Of a DNA stretch of 64,000 nt, positions 1 through 10,580 are shown one piece after another (position 1 is the first letter of the stretch; every line of letters begins with the position of its first letter). The notes below the pieces were generated by a model. The model made no database searches, was not told the origin of the DNA, and worked only from the letters and a program-made list of their open reading frames with translations. The position numbers were made by a program, and so were the translations under genes. The DNA is from Symbiodinium kawagutii (lineage: Eukaryota; Sar; Dinophyceae; Suessiales; Symbiodiniaceae), in the NCBI GenBank assembly GCA_009767595.1, contig VSDK01016798.1, positions 264,645 through 328,644 on the forward strand. The letters run 5' to 3'.

Positions 1-167
1 ACAGCTGCCCCTCTGTCCCATACCTCCCCAGGCCTCGCCGGGTTGAGACAAAAGAAACTGTGATGTGTGCAGAGTTGGGAAGGTTTGGAAGAGTAGTTGG
101 GAGTTTCTGGAAACTTGAACCTTAGTGATTTTGGTGAGCGGCTGAAATCGAACAAGTCATCGCAAGG

Positions 168-197
168 CTAAACCCTAAACCCTAAACCCTAAACTCT
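168..197. repeat. Interstitial telomere-type repeat (CCCTAAA)n
   Basis: About four tandem units of CTAAACC, the complement of TTTAGGG, the last one degenerate. TTTAGGG is the telomere unit of plants and of dinoflagellates. The tract is short and has ordinary sequence on both sides, so it is an internal telomere-like tract rather than a chromosome end. Confidence 0.8.
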
Positions 198-259
198 ATG
201 CCAGAAAAACGGGCAGCATTTCCCCCTATATATATACGAAAAAAACACTAAAAAATCAA

Positions 260-443
260 ATTTTGTTGATCAACAAAAATTGGATTGCAAAATTTGTTGA
301 TCAACAAAATTTGGATTGCAAATTTTGTTGATCAACAAAAATTGTATATTCTGATATTGCAAATTTTGTTGATCAACAAAATGTGAATAACAAATTTTGT
401 GGATCAACAAAAATTGGATTGCAAATGTTGTTGATCAACAAAA
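260..443. repeat. Array of six palindromes centred on TTGATCAA
   Basis: Six copies of the 18-bp palindrome TTTTGTTGATCAACAAAA or near-copies, near 260, 291, 321, 361, 391 and 424, separated by spacers of the type ATTGGATTGCAAA. The unit is about 31 bp. Copy 5 has G for T in its left arm and copy 6 has G for T near its 5' edge. Each copy is self-complementary and could form a hairpin. The short reading frames over the array on both strands are by-products of the repeat. Confidence 0.85.
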
Positions 444-2476
444 TGTGCATGTTTGTGAAATTTGAAGTTATGCCATATGTGAACAACTTCAATCCAAATT
501 CAATTCCAGATTCACCATTGCGCCAACTAATCTTATGTTGTTTGGGTGCCACTGGGGTTGAAAACAATCTTGATTGACGCATGGATTGTCACGCGCTGAG
601 CATGAAATATGTTTACAAACGAATCTAAATGTATCACTTTGGCCTTGTTAATTTTGCGCATTGATGCAGTAAGCGCTGCGGTTCCTGTTACCAGTGTTCG
701 TTCAGCATTTACGTTTCTTGGATGGATGTGGAATGGTTACGCAACTGTTGGAATGTTTTAAGCTTCTGGTGGCTCGTGAAATCCAACCATATGTGACCAA
801 ATTGTGGTGGTTAATTCCGAATTGGATGACGTATTTCCATGCCACAGCAGACCTTAGACCTATATGTGGATGCCAGACTTCAGGGATTCACCCTTGCCAG
901 CTTCACCAAATTTCATGTCGCATAGCGCCACTCTGCAGCGGCCTGAGGCCAGTCAACAGCCGACATGGTTGAGGCACGCAAGGGCCGCATCAAACCGCTG
1001 GCCGCCAGTTTAGTGCAATGATACTTGGACGGGTTGCGAGATTGATGTGTCTCTGCAACGCCATGCTGCGAAGCTAGGTGCTCCTGCACGCATGATTCCG
1101 ACATGTAGGTCTCCATACATAAATGGACAGTTCCCAGGAGTAATGCATTAGTGAGTGTTACACTTTGAAGGTCAGAGAACTGGTGCAAGTAAGACATATG
1201 AGATGTGAAGCAGATATTGATGTTGACATGCAAACAATGGGTCATGTAAATGAATCAAGAGCACAAGTCACATTCGTGAACACGTTTGATTGGAGGTGCA
1301 TCGGTAAGTAGAATGGCCTCTTAAGTCAGACACACGTCACGCAATATTTTTGTTCCTGCTGCCAACGGGCCTGCAGGTAACCCACAGCACAGGTGCTGCC
1401 CAAGGCCATCCGAACTGGGCAGTGGAGTTGATGAAACTTTCACTCTGCAGATGGTGGCGTCGCAGAGTGGGGTTGCAGAGTCTAGCACTCGCTTCCCCCG
1501 GTCTAGCAAGAATATGAGATAACTAAACATTGAAGACATATGTATTCAATATGTTACAGCTAAGTGCGGCAGACCTGCAACAGTTAATGGCTCATGACAT
1601 GCGAATGTGTTGGCCTAAACATGCCATCTTGAGTTGTCAAAGCAGAGTTTTGACTCGCTGTGGTACTGTCCGCTGCATGGTGGTCCAAGAGGTTGGTCTC
1701 GCTGAGCCCTGATAGCTTTCACGCAGAGTGGTACCGACAGAGGTATGACCAGGAGGTTCAAGCGCATGCGTGCCGTGAACTTGATGCGCCAAACGTATAT
1801 TTTTCTTGGACTGACCATCGTGGAAGAAGTATCTTGGTTCAGAGGTTGCATGTACATGAACAACATATAACCCTGTCTACTGTGTATGATGTCGATGTGT
1901 GTAATGGTTCCTCCACTTGTTGTCGTTGCCCAAGGTACTAGAAGAGGCTCTCGCTCACATTGACGATGCACCGAAGAGAACCTTTGAGACCATCATGTAC
2001 AATGCCAGATGCTCATTTCGTGCGTTGGCTGAGGATTACTAATTCACCTCGATGGGGTTGAGGGCAAAAAAGAATGCATGTGCGGCGTGAACGGTGCCGT
2101 GGAAACAACATTGAATCTATATCTTATAAACACTAGGTTCATATAGACAAATGTTGGTACACACTACATTGATCGGTGCACAATGTCAGTGAACAGTCTA
2201 TATAGCGATCTGGATTGTCAGTGGTGACAGAGTCGGTCGAGTGTTGAGAGGAAGCTGCATTCAATCTTGAGCTTGGAGTTCATGACCATGTTCATGATCC
2301 ATGTATGTAACGCGTCAAGATGCCATGAAATGTCCATGATGAAACAGTAAGGATACAAGTGCAGTGCAGAGTTCACACATGCTCGCATTGCCATGCTTTG
2401 CAGACTCTGCCTCGCAAAGCTCATTTCATAAGCTCGAATTGCTTAGTTGATCTTGTTTTTGTTTGGGTTAGCTAAT
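444..2476. other. Unassigned stretch before the first gene
   Basis: No recognisable gene. Short open frames exist on both strands (for example plus 1660-1941 and minus 1615-1971), but they overlap one another and match no family I know. The last 40 bases (about 2440-2475) are T-rich and end in GGGTTAG just before the first ATG, which would suit a trans-splice acceptor. Confidence 0.5.
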
Positions 2477-3322
2477 ATGGCTGACAACGTGGAATGCCCC
2501 ATGGTCGAGAAGGCAGAAGCTTCCATGCCTGAGCAATCGGATTCCCTCGTGTGTGAGTCAATGGAGTGTTCGGATTCTCTCATGTCTGAGAAAAAGGAAT
2601 CTGAGAAAAAGGAACCTCCAATGGAGAGTGAGGACAAGGCTTCCGAGCAGGAGGAACCGGAGGATGAGCGTTTGTTGTCGAACTTTATGTACGGCTTCAC
2701 GCTCCTGGACACTACGGAGGTCTTCACACACATCCGAGTACAGGATGGATACCTTGAGTGCATCCTTCCTGATGGAGTGTTCGACAAACTTGGTGACAGG
2801 CAATGCGAGAAGCTCGACAACACTCCAGGTGGAGCCCCGCTCATTGTGCTGGGAAATGGCTACCCAGGATGGCTCTACACCTGGATCGGTGCATGCAAGA
2901 CGGGAAATGCGTTCTTGTACCAAGGCCCCAAGAACAAACGTGATGTGATGTTCGTCAAAAAGATGCCCTTTCTGAGCAAGGTGTTCCACGTCAAGTGCAC
3001 GATTGGGCAATCCGCCTTCAAAGTCTACGCGGAGACCTTGGCTGGCAGTGACATCAAGCCAGATGGCTGGGAGTTTCCTGCGGATGTCAGGGTGTATCCG
3101 CATCACATCATCACTTTGATTGATGAGGCTTTGGAAGCTCAAGATCAAGCCCTTGGACCAAACGTCACCGTCCAGCTTGTCGGCAAGAACAACGAGCTGA
3201 TTCCGTTGAGAACCCCGATCTGGGATCCTCGCATGGTCAGCCGTCCTGTTCCTCGTCAACGGTTGGTGATGAAGCAGAGTGTTCAGAAACTGCACTTGAA
3301 GAAACTCATGGAGTTGCGGTGA
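2477..3322 (+). CDS. Acidic-N-terminus protein of unknown function, probable transposon cargo
   Basis: A 281-codon frame read from the ATG at 2477; the open frame extends upstream only to a TTG. Residues 1-65 are Glu/Ser/Met-rich and acidic, with repeated SEKKE-type segments, and look disordered. Residues from about 70 on look folded, with hydrophobic segments such as YPGWLYTWIGA and VFHVKCTIG, and the C-terminus is basic (KQSVQKLHLKKLMELR). I recognise no domain or catalytic motif. It lies on the same strand as, and about 850 bp upstream of, the transposase-like gene, which suggests that both belong to one mobile element, but I could not define that element's ends. A T-rich tract ending in AG directly precedes the ATG. 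It could also be an unrelated host gene. Confidence 0.6.
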   Translation: MADNVECPMVEKAEASMPEQSDSLVCESMECSDSLMSEKKESEKKEPPMESEDKASEQEEPEDERLLSNFMYGFTLLDTTEVFTHIRVQDGYLECILPDGVFDKLGDRQCEKLDNTPGGAPLIVLGNGYPGWLYTWIGACKTGNAFLYQGPKNKRDVMFVKKMPFLSKVFHVKCTIGQSAFKVYAETLAGSDIKPDGWEFPADVRVYPHHIITLIDEALEAQDQALGPNVTVQLVGKNNELIPLRTPIWDPRMVSRPVPRQRLVMKQSVQKLHLKKLMELR

Positions 3323-4173
3323 ATCTTGCTTCATGGAGCGCGTCAGCGCGATGCCGGATTTGCGGCAGATTATGTCATGCCAATTTTGCTATGGACAGTG
3401 GCTGACGATGGCAAAAGAAACCGTGAGTGATCTCGTCATCTATCACCTAGACGAAGCATCTCTATTTATAGTTTACCTTGATCATTGTTGGTATCATTAT
3501 TACGTTTATCATTTTTTTTGTAGCAGTAGCAATTGTTGTTATCATCATCCAGATTATACTTGACAGCTTCTCGTCCAATACTTGCCCATTCGGTTTTCTT
3601 CACAGGACATGCACGATTGATGGTCATCCCATCCTCCTGGCAGGTGACGGTGTAGCAATCGCAGAGGTGGCTTGGGAGCGCCGTGTCGTTGGATATGTTG
3701 CACTGTATGCCTGCCTTAACTTCAATAGGGCTAGTGGATTGCGTGTACATGTCGGTGCCTTCAGTCGAAATGCATTCAGTCATCAATCAAGTTGCAAATG
3801 CTTGTGTTGCTTTCCACACGTGATGTCCTTTGGTCATTTTTTGTTGATTGATTGATTCGAACGCAGCAGATCAGTTCGCTGCGCGCCATTGCAGAGCTTT
3901 GGCTCGCTCTTGGCGATTGAGCAATCCCAAACTATAGTCAATTTCTTTGAACAAGCCCTTCTATTTTTCCGACTTGTAGTCCAGGTACCAAGTGATTACG
4001 TTTAATGCATCCCAGTGAAATGTGTTGGCGTGCTTCTAGAATGGTTCACACATATGTAAGGTTGTTGCACGCACGTGCATTTGTTTGCGCTATCAACGAT
4101 GATATTGCCAATCAAAATCAAAGACATCCGCATTCGCAGATAGGTTCATACATATATTCCATCCGTTTGCGCC
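3323..4173. other. Spacer between first ORF and transposase-like gene
   Basis: No convincing gene. The plus-strand frame at 3478-3855 begins with a run of Ile/Val/Phe from a T/A-rich tract (ATTATTA, ATCATCATC) and is more likely chance than a membrane protein. An acceptor-like pyrimidine tract ending in CACAG is seen near 3600. A 5' untranslated region for the downstream gene probably lies here. Confidence 0.4.
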
Positions 4174-6590
4174 ATGTTAGCTGACCTGGGAAGAAAGAAG
4201 TTTGTAAGCCTCGCTGGCCTCAGCAGCGTTCTTCAAGAACTCACTCAGTTGGAAGAGCTTCCAACGTCCATATCCAGGAGGTCCATCAAAAGAGCTAGGG
4301 ATGAGAAGGTCGACATCACCACCCCGTACGGGCCGTTGTTCGTTAAACGAACACTGGCGACTGAAGACGGTGTCTCAGAAACAATTATTTACATATTTTA
4401 AAAATGTAATGCATAGAGTGTAGATGAACATGAGTCATAGCTACGACCGACGTGTATGCTTGAGGCCATGTGGAGTGCACAATGCTGGATCCTGCAGCGT
4501 TACTTTGGCACCTATGTAGTTCATGCGCTGGCTTCTCAGAGTTCATGGAGGCTGAGATGAGTAGAAAACCTTGTGTTCAAACGCAGCCCTGGTCTATCAT
4601 TCTTTACGGTGACGAAGTCAGTCCGGGCAATCAACTCAAACCAGACAATCGACGTGTCTCATCTTGTATTTTTGTTTGTCATATTTTCTGCTGATCTGTT
4701 CGTGATGTTTGGTCTGTAATTGTTTTTTTACCTTCACTATGGGCACGTTTGGTTGGTAGGTCCATGTCATTGAGGTAAGTTCTTCACGTACTATTTCAGT
4801 CTGAAGCAGTTCGATGCAGCAGGGCTGTGCAGAGAAGATCTCTGGTTTACGGTCTGCATGGTTCGCACCAGCACCATCACGAAATTGGTGGGGGGGGTCA
4901 GCGCACTTTCAAAAGAAGTCGTAAGGCTTTTTGATCCCCTGGGAACTGGTCTTCTTTTGACGTTCAAGTCTGGCACTCGTAAGTTCCTTTTTGGAACCAT
5001 GAGCGTCCTGGTGGCGGATGAGGGAGCTCTCAAGGCCATTTGGGCGGTAAAGGGAGCGTCAGGCTCTCTGCCATGTTTGTTTTGTTGGAATGTGATTCAG
5101 CAGCGGTCAGAGCTACATCTAGAAGATGATCGTTTGGTGCCGCACACAACCACAGATCTTTCCAAGATCAAGACACGAACCGACGCTGACTTTGTTGAAG
5201 CTGCGCGTCTCTTGACTCGTGAGAAGGCCATTCGGAATAAGAAGCAGTTTGAACTGCTGGAACAGTCCATTGGCTTGAACTATGTGCCAACTGGAATTCT
5301 GTTTGACAGAACTTCCACGCTGAAACCCATTGCGCATACAATGTATGACTGGCTGCACGTATATCTAGTGAATGGGATCTTTCAAACAGAAGCCAATTTG
5401 ATGTTGGATGTGTTGAACAAGGCTGGTTGCAATCATACTGCTGTGACGACGTTCCTCAAAGACTTTCATGCTCCCAAAGATCAGTCCTCCAACCTGAAAG
5501 CTGGTGTGCAAGCTTTTGACAAAGCCAAGAACAAGGACGCATGGAAACCCTCCGCAAGCGAGGTTCTTGGAATGTATCCTTTGTTACGGGTGCTGGTGCT
5601 AGAGCATGGTTTTGAGGATGACCTGCACAAGGTTTGCGCCAAGTCTTTTTTGGCTTTGTGTGGTATCTTGGACATGCTGTCGCAGGGAAACAAAGGTGAG
5701 GTGATCGATCCTGCTGTGTTGCAACGAAAGATCCTTAACCACCTTTCCCTCTACAAGTCATCTTACACCGCCGATGACTTGCAACCCAAATTTCACTACA
5801 GCTTGCACCTTCCGGCCCTCTTGCAGAAACACTCTCGGCTCATCTCGTGTTGGACACACGAGCGCAAACACAAGCAACTCAAAATGTGGGCTAATCAGGT
5901 AGCCAATGCTGGAGAATGGTATGAGAGATCTGTGTTGAAGGAGGTCACACAGACATGTTTTTCCACCCTCGAGTCTTTCCAACCTTCTTCAGTTCACCTT
6001 TGCTCTCCCAAGCAAGCTACCCCACAGGTACTTCGCAGGTTTGGCGTTGGGTTCATTCAGCCGGGTGCAAATCTCGTGGTTGCCAGGTCCGTGAATGTGT
6101 TTGGCATGACATGTCATATAGGAGACGTAGTTGTCCTGAACAATGAAGGCGCTCAACAGCTTGGCCAGATCCATGCTCACATTGAAGTCGCAGGGGGGGA
6201 CCCTTGGACCTTGGTGGCTATTTGGGATTCGATGGGCAAGAATCGTTTCAGAGTCAACAGCACTTCTGGACGATGGTTCAACGCATCGTACCCTGACTGC
6301 TGTTCAAGGTTTGTTTGTTTTTTTAGGCAAAGTTCTTCGTTTTTGCACACATGAATCGAATCAGCATGCATCAAAGTTCTTTCTATCCATGCATTGCTTT
6401 CCACCAACATACGCTGGGATATATACATACATATATATGCACTCTCTGCCCGCACCGTTCATGCTCAGGTGTTTGCTTCGGTGTTGTTCCTATCGCATGG
6501 ACCCTGATGGACTTAACGCGCTGGTTGCACCCTGACATGCAGATGTTGAGATCGCATGGTGCAAAAAAAAAAGTCACATCGTTCGGGTGA
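4174..6590 (+). CDS. TNP2/CACTA-like transposase-derived protein, four exons
   Basis: Model: exon 1 4174-4369, exon 2 4465-4653, exon 3 4775 to about 6308, exon 4 from about 6469. Introns 1 (95 nt) and 2 (121 nt) are GT-AG and keep frame across phase-1 junctions, giving GHVECTMLDPAALLWH at the first and KPDNRRKFFTYYFSLKQF at the second. Exon 1 carries ISRRSIKRARDEKVDITTPYG; exon 2 has PWSIILYGDEVSPGNQ; exon 3 has REDLWFTV, a CLFC pair, YDWLHVYLVNGIF and HYSLHLPALLQKHSRLISCW followed by an ERKHK stretch. This order resembles plant CACTA TNP2 plus DUF4218 proteins and a large dinoflagellate family, from memory. The end is uncertain: phase gives a stop at 6535, while a frame to 6590 contains VVPIAWTLMDL, which fits family C-termini better. 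No premature stop is seen in exons 1-3. Confidence 0.7.
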
Positions 6591-7020
6591 CCTGGGTAGC
6601 AATGCATATAGGCATGCATGATGCTCAACAATGCATGGTGCTTAAAACGACTATTTTCACAAATGCCATATCACCTTTCATTTTCAAAAAAATCATAGTA
6701 TATAGGTAATATGAATATGTCACATGTCAGGGTTTTGATTCATGATTGAGCTCAGCTTTTGGCCAGGTCTTCCCTTCGGCGACCTACCTGCAGGAGAGGC
6801 TAGCCCGGATGGTCATTTCATGTGAGAATTGATCATGCAGCTCACACAGCAGATTTTCATCGCTGTGCTCAAAGTGCAGAGTGCTGATCATGCGCTCGCA
6901 TTTGTCGCCTGAAATCTATGGCAGAGCCATTGCGCATGATCCATTTCACTATCATAGCTATCTGAAAGCTCAAATCAGTTTCGTCAATGCATTTGGTTTC
7001 CATTTGCGATTCCTTTTCAC
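6591..7020. other. Spacer before the K/A-tailed ORF
   Basis: No gene seen. It contains scattered ATGCATG motifs and an AT-rich tract at 6650-6720. The reverse-strand frame at 6869-7147 overlaps the next gene and is its shadow. Confidence 0.5.
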
Positions 7021-8529
7021 ATGGCGATGAAGTTGAAAACCAACAGCTTTGATCAGACCTATGCAGACATCGAGTGCTTGCACACGATGTTGGAAGAGCA
7101 GAAGACGAAGCTTGGTGAGAAGTCCTTAAAGAAAGCCATCCAAACACAATTCAACCAAGTGAAGCAGCGCCTTGATGGCTTGGCCTGCAAGCAGATGGAC
7201 GGCAAGCAAAAGGCCATGATGCAAAGCCTGATCCTGGGAGGCCCATGGTTGGAGCAGCAGAAGGAAGAACTGTTGGAGATGTTGTGCTCGACTGTGACGA
7301 GCGCAGATCCTTCAGGCTCAGGTGGGAAACAAAACGTGGAATCCTTCAGCAGCTATCTGACGCAGTCAGATATCACAAAGCTGCAGTCCAGCGAGTTGAG
7401 TCTGCTGGCAAAAGTTCAGGTCCTAGCAGACCGCTGTCTTGCCGTAGGACTTGTGAGGCCCTCTGAGCAAAGCTTCCGTCCAATCATGGCTGCTGGAGTT
7501 GCAGCTGGCATTTCCATGAGTGTATCTGAAAGGCTCATATACATCAAAGAGCTCAAGGACAAAGTGCGCACTGGCGCAAACAAGATTCCAAAGCCAGTGC
7601 CGTACATCATTGACTTTCCAAAGAATGCTGCGGATCTTCCTGAATCTCTGCGTGGCAAAGAGCCTATGAATTGCCTAGATGCAAGCCTTGCCTTGTCTGC
7701 CAAGAGCAGTGTGGATCTTCGGGTGACTGCAAAAAGTCAAAAGCTTCAGCTGGCAATGCCCTCCAATCAGTTCCAGCTTTCATTGCCGAACCAGCATGGC
7801 ATCACGCCCAACCTGATGCACAACATGAACATGATGCCCAACATGATGCCCAACATGGGCGCAAACCCGTTCATCAACAACATGATGAACTTCTTCCAGC
7901 AGATGCAGCACTTGACCCAGCACATGCAGCATTTGTCCTCACTCGGTGGTGGCACGCCGCCGCGGCCCGGTGATGTGGTGATTTTGCAGGGAACAAAGAC
8001 ACCGCAGTCAACCACACCGCAATCGCAAAATGACTCTCAGCAGCAGATTGAGATCAGGCAGCCGCTCTTTGACACTGGCGATGAAGAGGACCAGCCCCCT
8101 GAGGAAAGCGGATCGCTTGATTTGGCGCTCGTCCCTGCCAAGAAGAAAGCCAAGAAGCCTCCCACGGTGATTGAGCAAGGACGGATCGTTGAAGCCGCGT
8201 TTCACAACAGAGCCATGAAGAAGCCTGCTGCAGTGTGCAAGGCCAAAGCAAAGACCGGCTCAAAGGCCACAGCCAAAGCAAAGGCCAGCACAAAGGCCAA
8301 AGCAAAGGCCGAAACAAAGGCCAAAGCAAAGGCCCTGACAAAGGCCAAAGCAAAGGCCACAGCGAAATCTGGCGCACCGCTTGTTATGACACGCAATGCC
8401 GTGCACAGCCGTGCATACAAAGCAGCTCTCTTGCGCCACCGCAAAGCGCTTTCTGAAGATGAGGCGAAAGAGAAAGCTCGTGCAGACGCGCAGAGAGCGC
8501 TCAAAGATGCCGGCTTTCCTGTCAAATGA
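7021..8529 (+). CDS. Mobile-element accessory protein with histone-H1-like Lys/Ala tail
   Basis: A 502-codon single frame from an ATG at 7021. Residues 1-85 are helical and charged. Residues about 100-180 hold a segment (SSYLTQSDITKLQ, then LADRCLAVGLVRPSE) whose pattern I associate with dinoflagellate ORFs found beside TNP2-like transposases; that is recall. Residues about 260-310 are Met/Asn/Gln-rich (repeats of MMPNM). The tail, about 400-455, is a repeat of KAKAK units with a composition like histone H1 or nuclear basic proteins, then an Arg/Ala/Glu helix to the stop. DNA binding through the tail is inference. It shares strand and spacing (about 430 bp) with the transposase-like gene, suggesting a common element. 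No catalytic motif is visible. Confidence 0.65.
   Translation: MAMKLKTNSFDQTYADIECLHTMLEEQKTKLGEKSLKKAIQTQFNQVKQRLDGLACKQMDGKQKAMMQSLILGGPWLEQQKEELLEMLCSTVTSADPSGSGGKQNVESFSSYLTQSDITKLQSSELSLLAKVQVLADRCLAVGLVRPSEQSFRPIMAAGVAAGISMSVSERLIYIKELKDKVRTGANKIPKPVPYIIDFPKNAADLPESLRGKEPMNCLDASLALSAKSSVDLRVTAKSQKLQLAMPSNQFQLSLPNQHGITPNLMHNMNMMPNMMPNMGANPFINNMMNFFQQMQHLTQHMQHLSSLGGGTPPRPGDVVILQGTKTPQSTTPQSQNDSQQQIEIRQPLFDTGDEEDQPPEESGSLDLALVPAKKKAKKPPTVIEQGRIVEAAFHNRAMKKPAAVCKAKAKTGSKATAKAKASTKAKAKAETKAKAKALTKAKAKATAKSGAPLVMTRNAVHSRAYKAALLRHRKALSEDEAKEKARADAQRALKDAGFPVK
8239..8366 (+). repeat. Coding repeat AAGGCCAAAGCA encoding K-A-K-A
   Basis: Imperfect in-frame tandem units built on AAAGCAAAGGCC, about 24 bp each, inside the 3' part of the 7021-8529 gene. 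The repeat keeps frame, so its length can vary without breaking the ORF. It translates to alternating Lys/Ala with single Thr, Ser, Glu or Leu interruptions. Confidence 0.8.
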
Positions 8530-10342
8530 AGGGAAGCATGGGGATTAAGATCCATGGCGACTGCGAAAAAATGAAGCTTTGTCTCAGAATGCATTTTGTT
8601 GTGGCCATGCATGGTTGACCGTCAAAGCCGCATGTGTGAACGATACCTATCTACATGTTGTAGTAATTCTTCATCAGCAAGTTTCGCATTCACTTGCCGA
8701 AGCTCCTTCGCATCAATCCCTTTGTTTCCCAAATGTTCTAATCAAACACCTGCCTTTGTTTCCTGGATGTTTTCACCATTCTTGTTTTCAAGTCAGCCCC
8801 AGGCGCTGATCCATTTGTCGAGGAAGCAGGCGCGAGACATCTCTCTGCGCCAGTCCTACAAACCGCTGGATCCAGTTTGCCATGGCTAAGCATTTGGGAA
8901 TCCAATCATGTGAGATCTTCAGTCATGGCTCCTTGCTTCACCCACAGGTTTCTTTTTGATTTGGAAGAAGTTTTGCACATGCGCCGCATGTAGTTGCACT
9001 CCATTGCATGTTTCAAGCTCATGGTTCAGCGCCTATATTTTGACTGCGCTCGTTGTCGCTTTTAATCATGGTTTGGCGATCTGGCCCTCGTCCCATCCTC
9101 TGGAAAGCAAACAAGCCTGCTATGATCAAGCGACTCCTTCATATCCCTCAGAAAAAGGGATGGACTGATTACGAGCCACTTTACTGGGGTCGAAACATGC
9201 GTTGGCGTCATGGCAAAAGACTATGGAATTTTGGCAATCATTTTATCGCAATCTGTTTTACCTTTTTTGATTTTTTTTTGCACCAACTCTACTATAATTC
9301 AGTGTGAAACCGTGTTCAACATGACTTCCAATTACCGCTCACAGTTTCCAAAGACAAGGGACCATGATTTCAATAACTGAGGAATGAGATTGCTGAGCTT
9401 CTTGAGACCTACGCAGAGGATGTCTTGCTTGACCAGTGCTATAGTGAGAAATCCAAGTACTGGTGGACCAATAGAGGTCAAGTTGGCTCTTTCCAAAAAC
9501 TTAGGAAGCTAAGTCGCGACGCGAAACAAGTTCGATTGTAGCCTCTCAAGTTTCGATAAGAAGCTTCGGCGCCTTGAACGCCATGACATTTTTCATGCAT
9601 GCTTGAGTGCGATCCAAGAAAACTTTGCTGCAGAGCTGTTCCATTGAACTGCATCGCAGTTTTGCCAGCAGATATGTTATCGCTGCAAGATGGCACATGT
9701 GCACATCCTTCAGACAAGAGTTGTTTGAGCCTTGTTCCAGCCAGGCAATTCTGCGACCTTCGAGCCTGGCAGTTTCTCGCTCAGCTGCTGCTCATGGTTG
9801 TATGAAAGTGGTATAAACATGTTTCATCGTATTCTCATATACATAATGCGTTTTTTCGAAGTACGTGTTCCCATCTGGATTGGAATTTTTGATTTCTTAC
9901 CCATACAAACAGATCATTTGCTTTCAATACAATATGTTGATAGGTATCCATAACCAAACATATACAATTATAGGTTTGCCATGCCTTTTAACAAAAACAA
10001 ATGAACAGTAAATATATTTTTTTGAACAACAGACGTTTTTTTTAAAACCAATAAACCTATAAATCTCACAGCTGCAAAAGAATCAATAGAACGCGCTCAC
10101 AAAATGTGAAAAACAAAAATGATCTACCTAACACCTCAGGCTTAGATTTTTTTCTTAGGCAACTTATGTGTATTTCGATATCTTGCGAAAGGATGATATG
10201 AACATGCAAGCAATATGTTGTCGATATCATCATTGCCAAAGTCCGTGCGAGGCATCTCTGCAAGGGACCCTGCGATAAAATCTGCAGGGAAGCGTGAGTT
10301 GTGATTAACAAAATGTACATTAAAACGTTGGTTTTCCACATG
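8530..10342. other. Unassigned stretch with weak exon candidates
   Basis: Downstream of the K/A-tailed ORF. An acceptor-like AG at about 8797 opens a plus frame with natural composition (ADPFVEEAG, then HRFLFDLEEVLHMRRM) ending near 8993. Another open plus stretch at 9068-9250 reads MVWRSGPRPILWKANKPAM. Neither matches a family I know, and both could be 3' exons or decayed element sequence. From 9830 to 10340 the DNA is AT-rich with no coding signal. Confidence 0.3.
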
Positions 10343-10530
10343 TCTAAGTCAGATTTAGCGGACTTAGCTGAGTTACTAAATCCGACTTATAAGTCAGCTA
10401 ACTTATAGATAGAACGTCTGCTAAGTCTGACTTAGCCAAGTTATAAGTCTGATTTAGCAATGTTACATAAGTAAGATAAGTCAAGCTAAGTCACACTTAT
10501 AACTCTGCTAACAAATAAATAAGTTAGTAT
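10343..10530. repeat. AT-rich block of alternating CTAAGTC and GACTTAG motifs
   Basis: The words AAGTC and GACTT/GATTTAGC recur more than ten times in both orientations within about 190 bp, so many short hairpins are possible. The block lies directly upstream of the reverse-transcriptase ORF and may be the 5' untranslated or terminal region of that element; this is inference from position. Confidence 0.65.
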
Positions 10531-10580
10531 GTTTTATTAACTGATCTAACTAATTACTAAAGCCCTTGCCCATCCAAGTG

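Noticed and set aside
260..443. CRISPR array
   Set aside because: The repeats are perfect palindromes with near-identical AT-rich spacers, in a eukaryotic sequence with introns and a spliced-leader relic.
2558..3334. Minus-strand ORF of 258 codons
   Set aside because: Antisense of the 2477-3322 frame, which has the better composition, an ATG in a good position and same-strand neighbours.
3478..3855. Plus-strand ORF with a very hydrophobic N-terminus
   Set aside because: The hydrophobic run comes from an ATT/ATC-rich tract; no family match and no splice support.
8202..8612. Minus-strand Ala/Phe-rich ORF over the Lys/Ala repeat
   Set aside because: Antisense of the coding repeat in the 7021-8529 gene.
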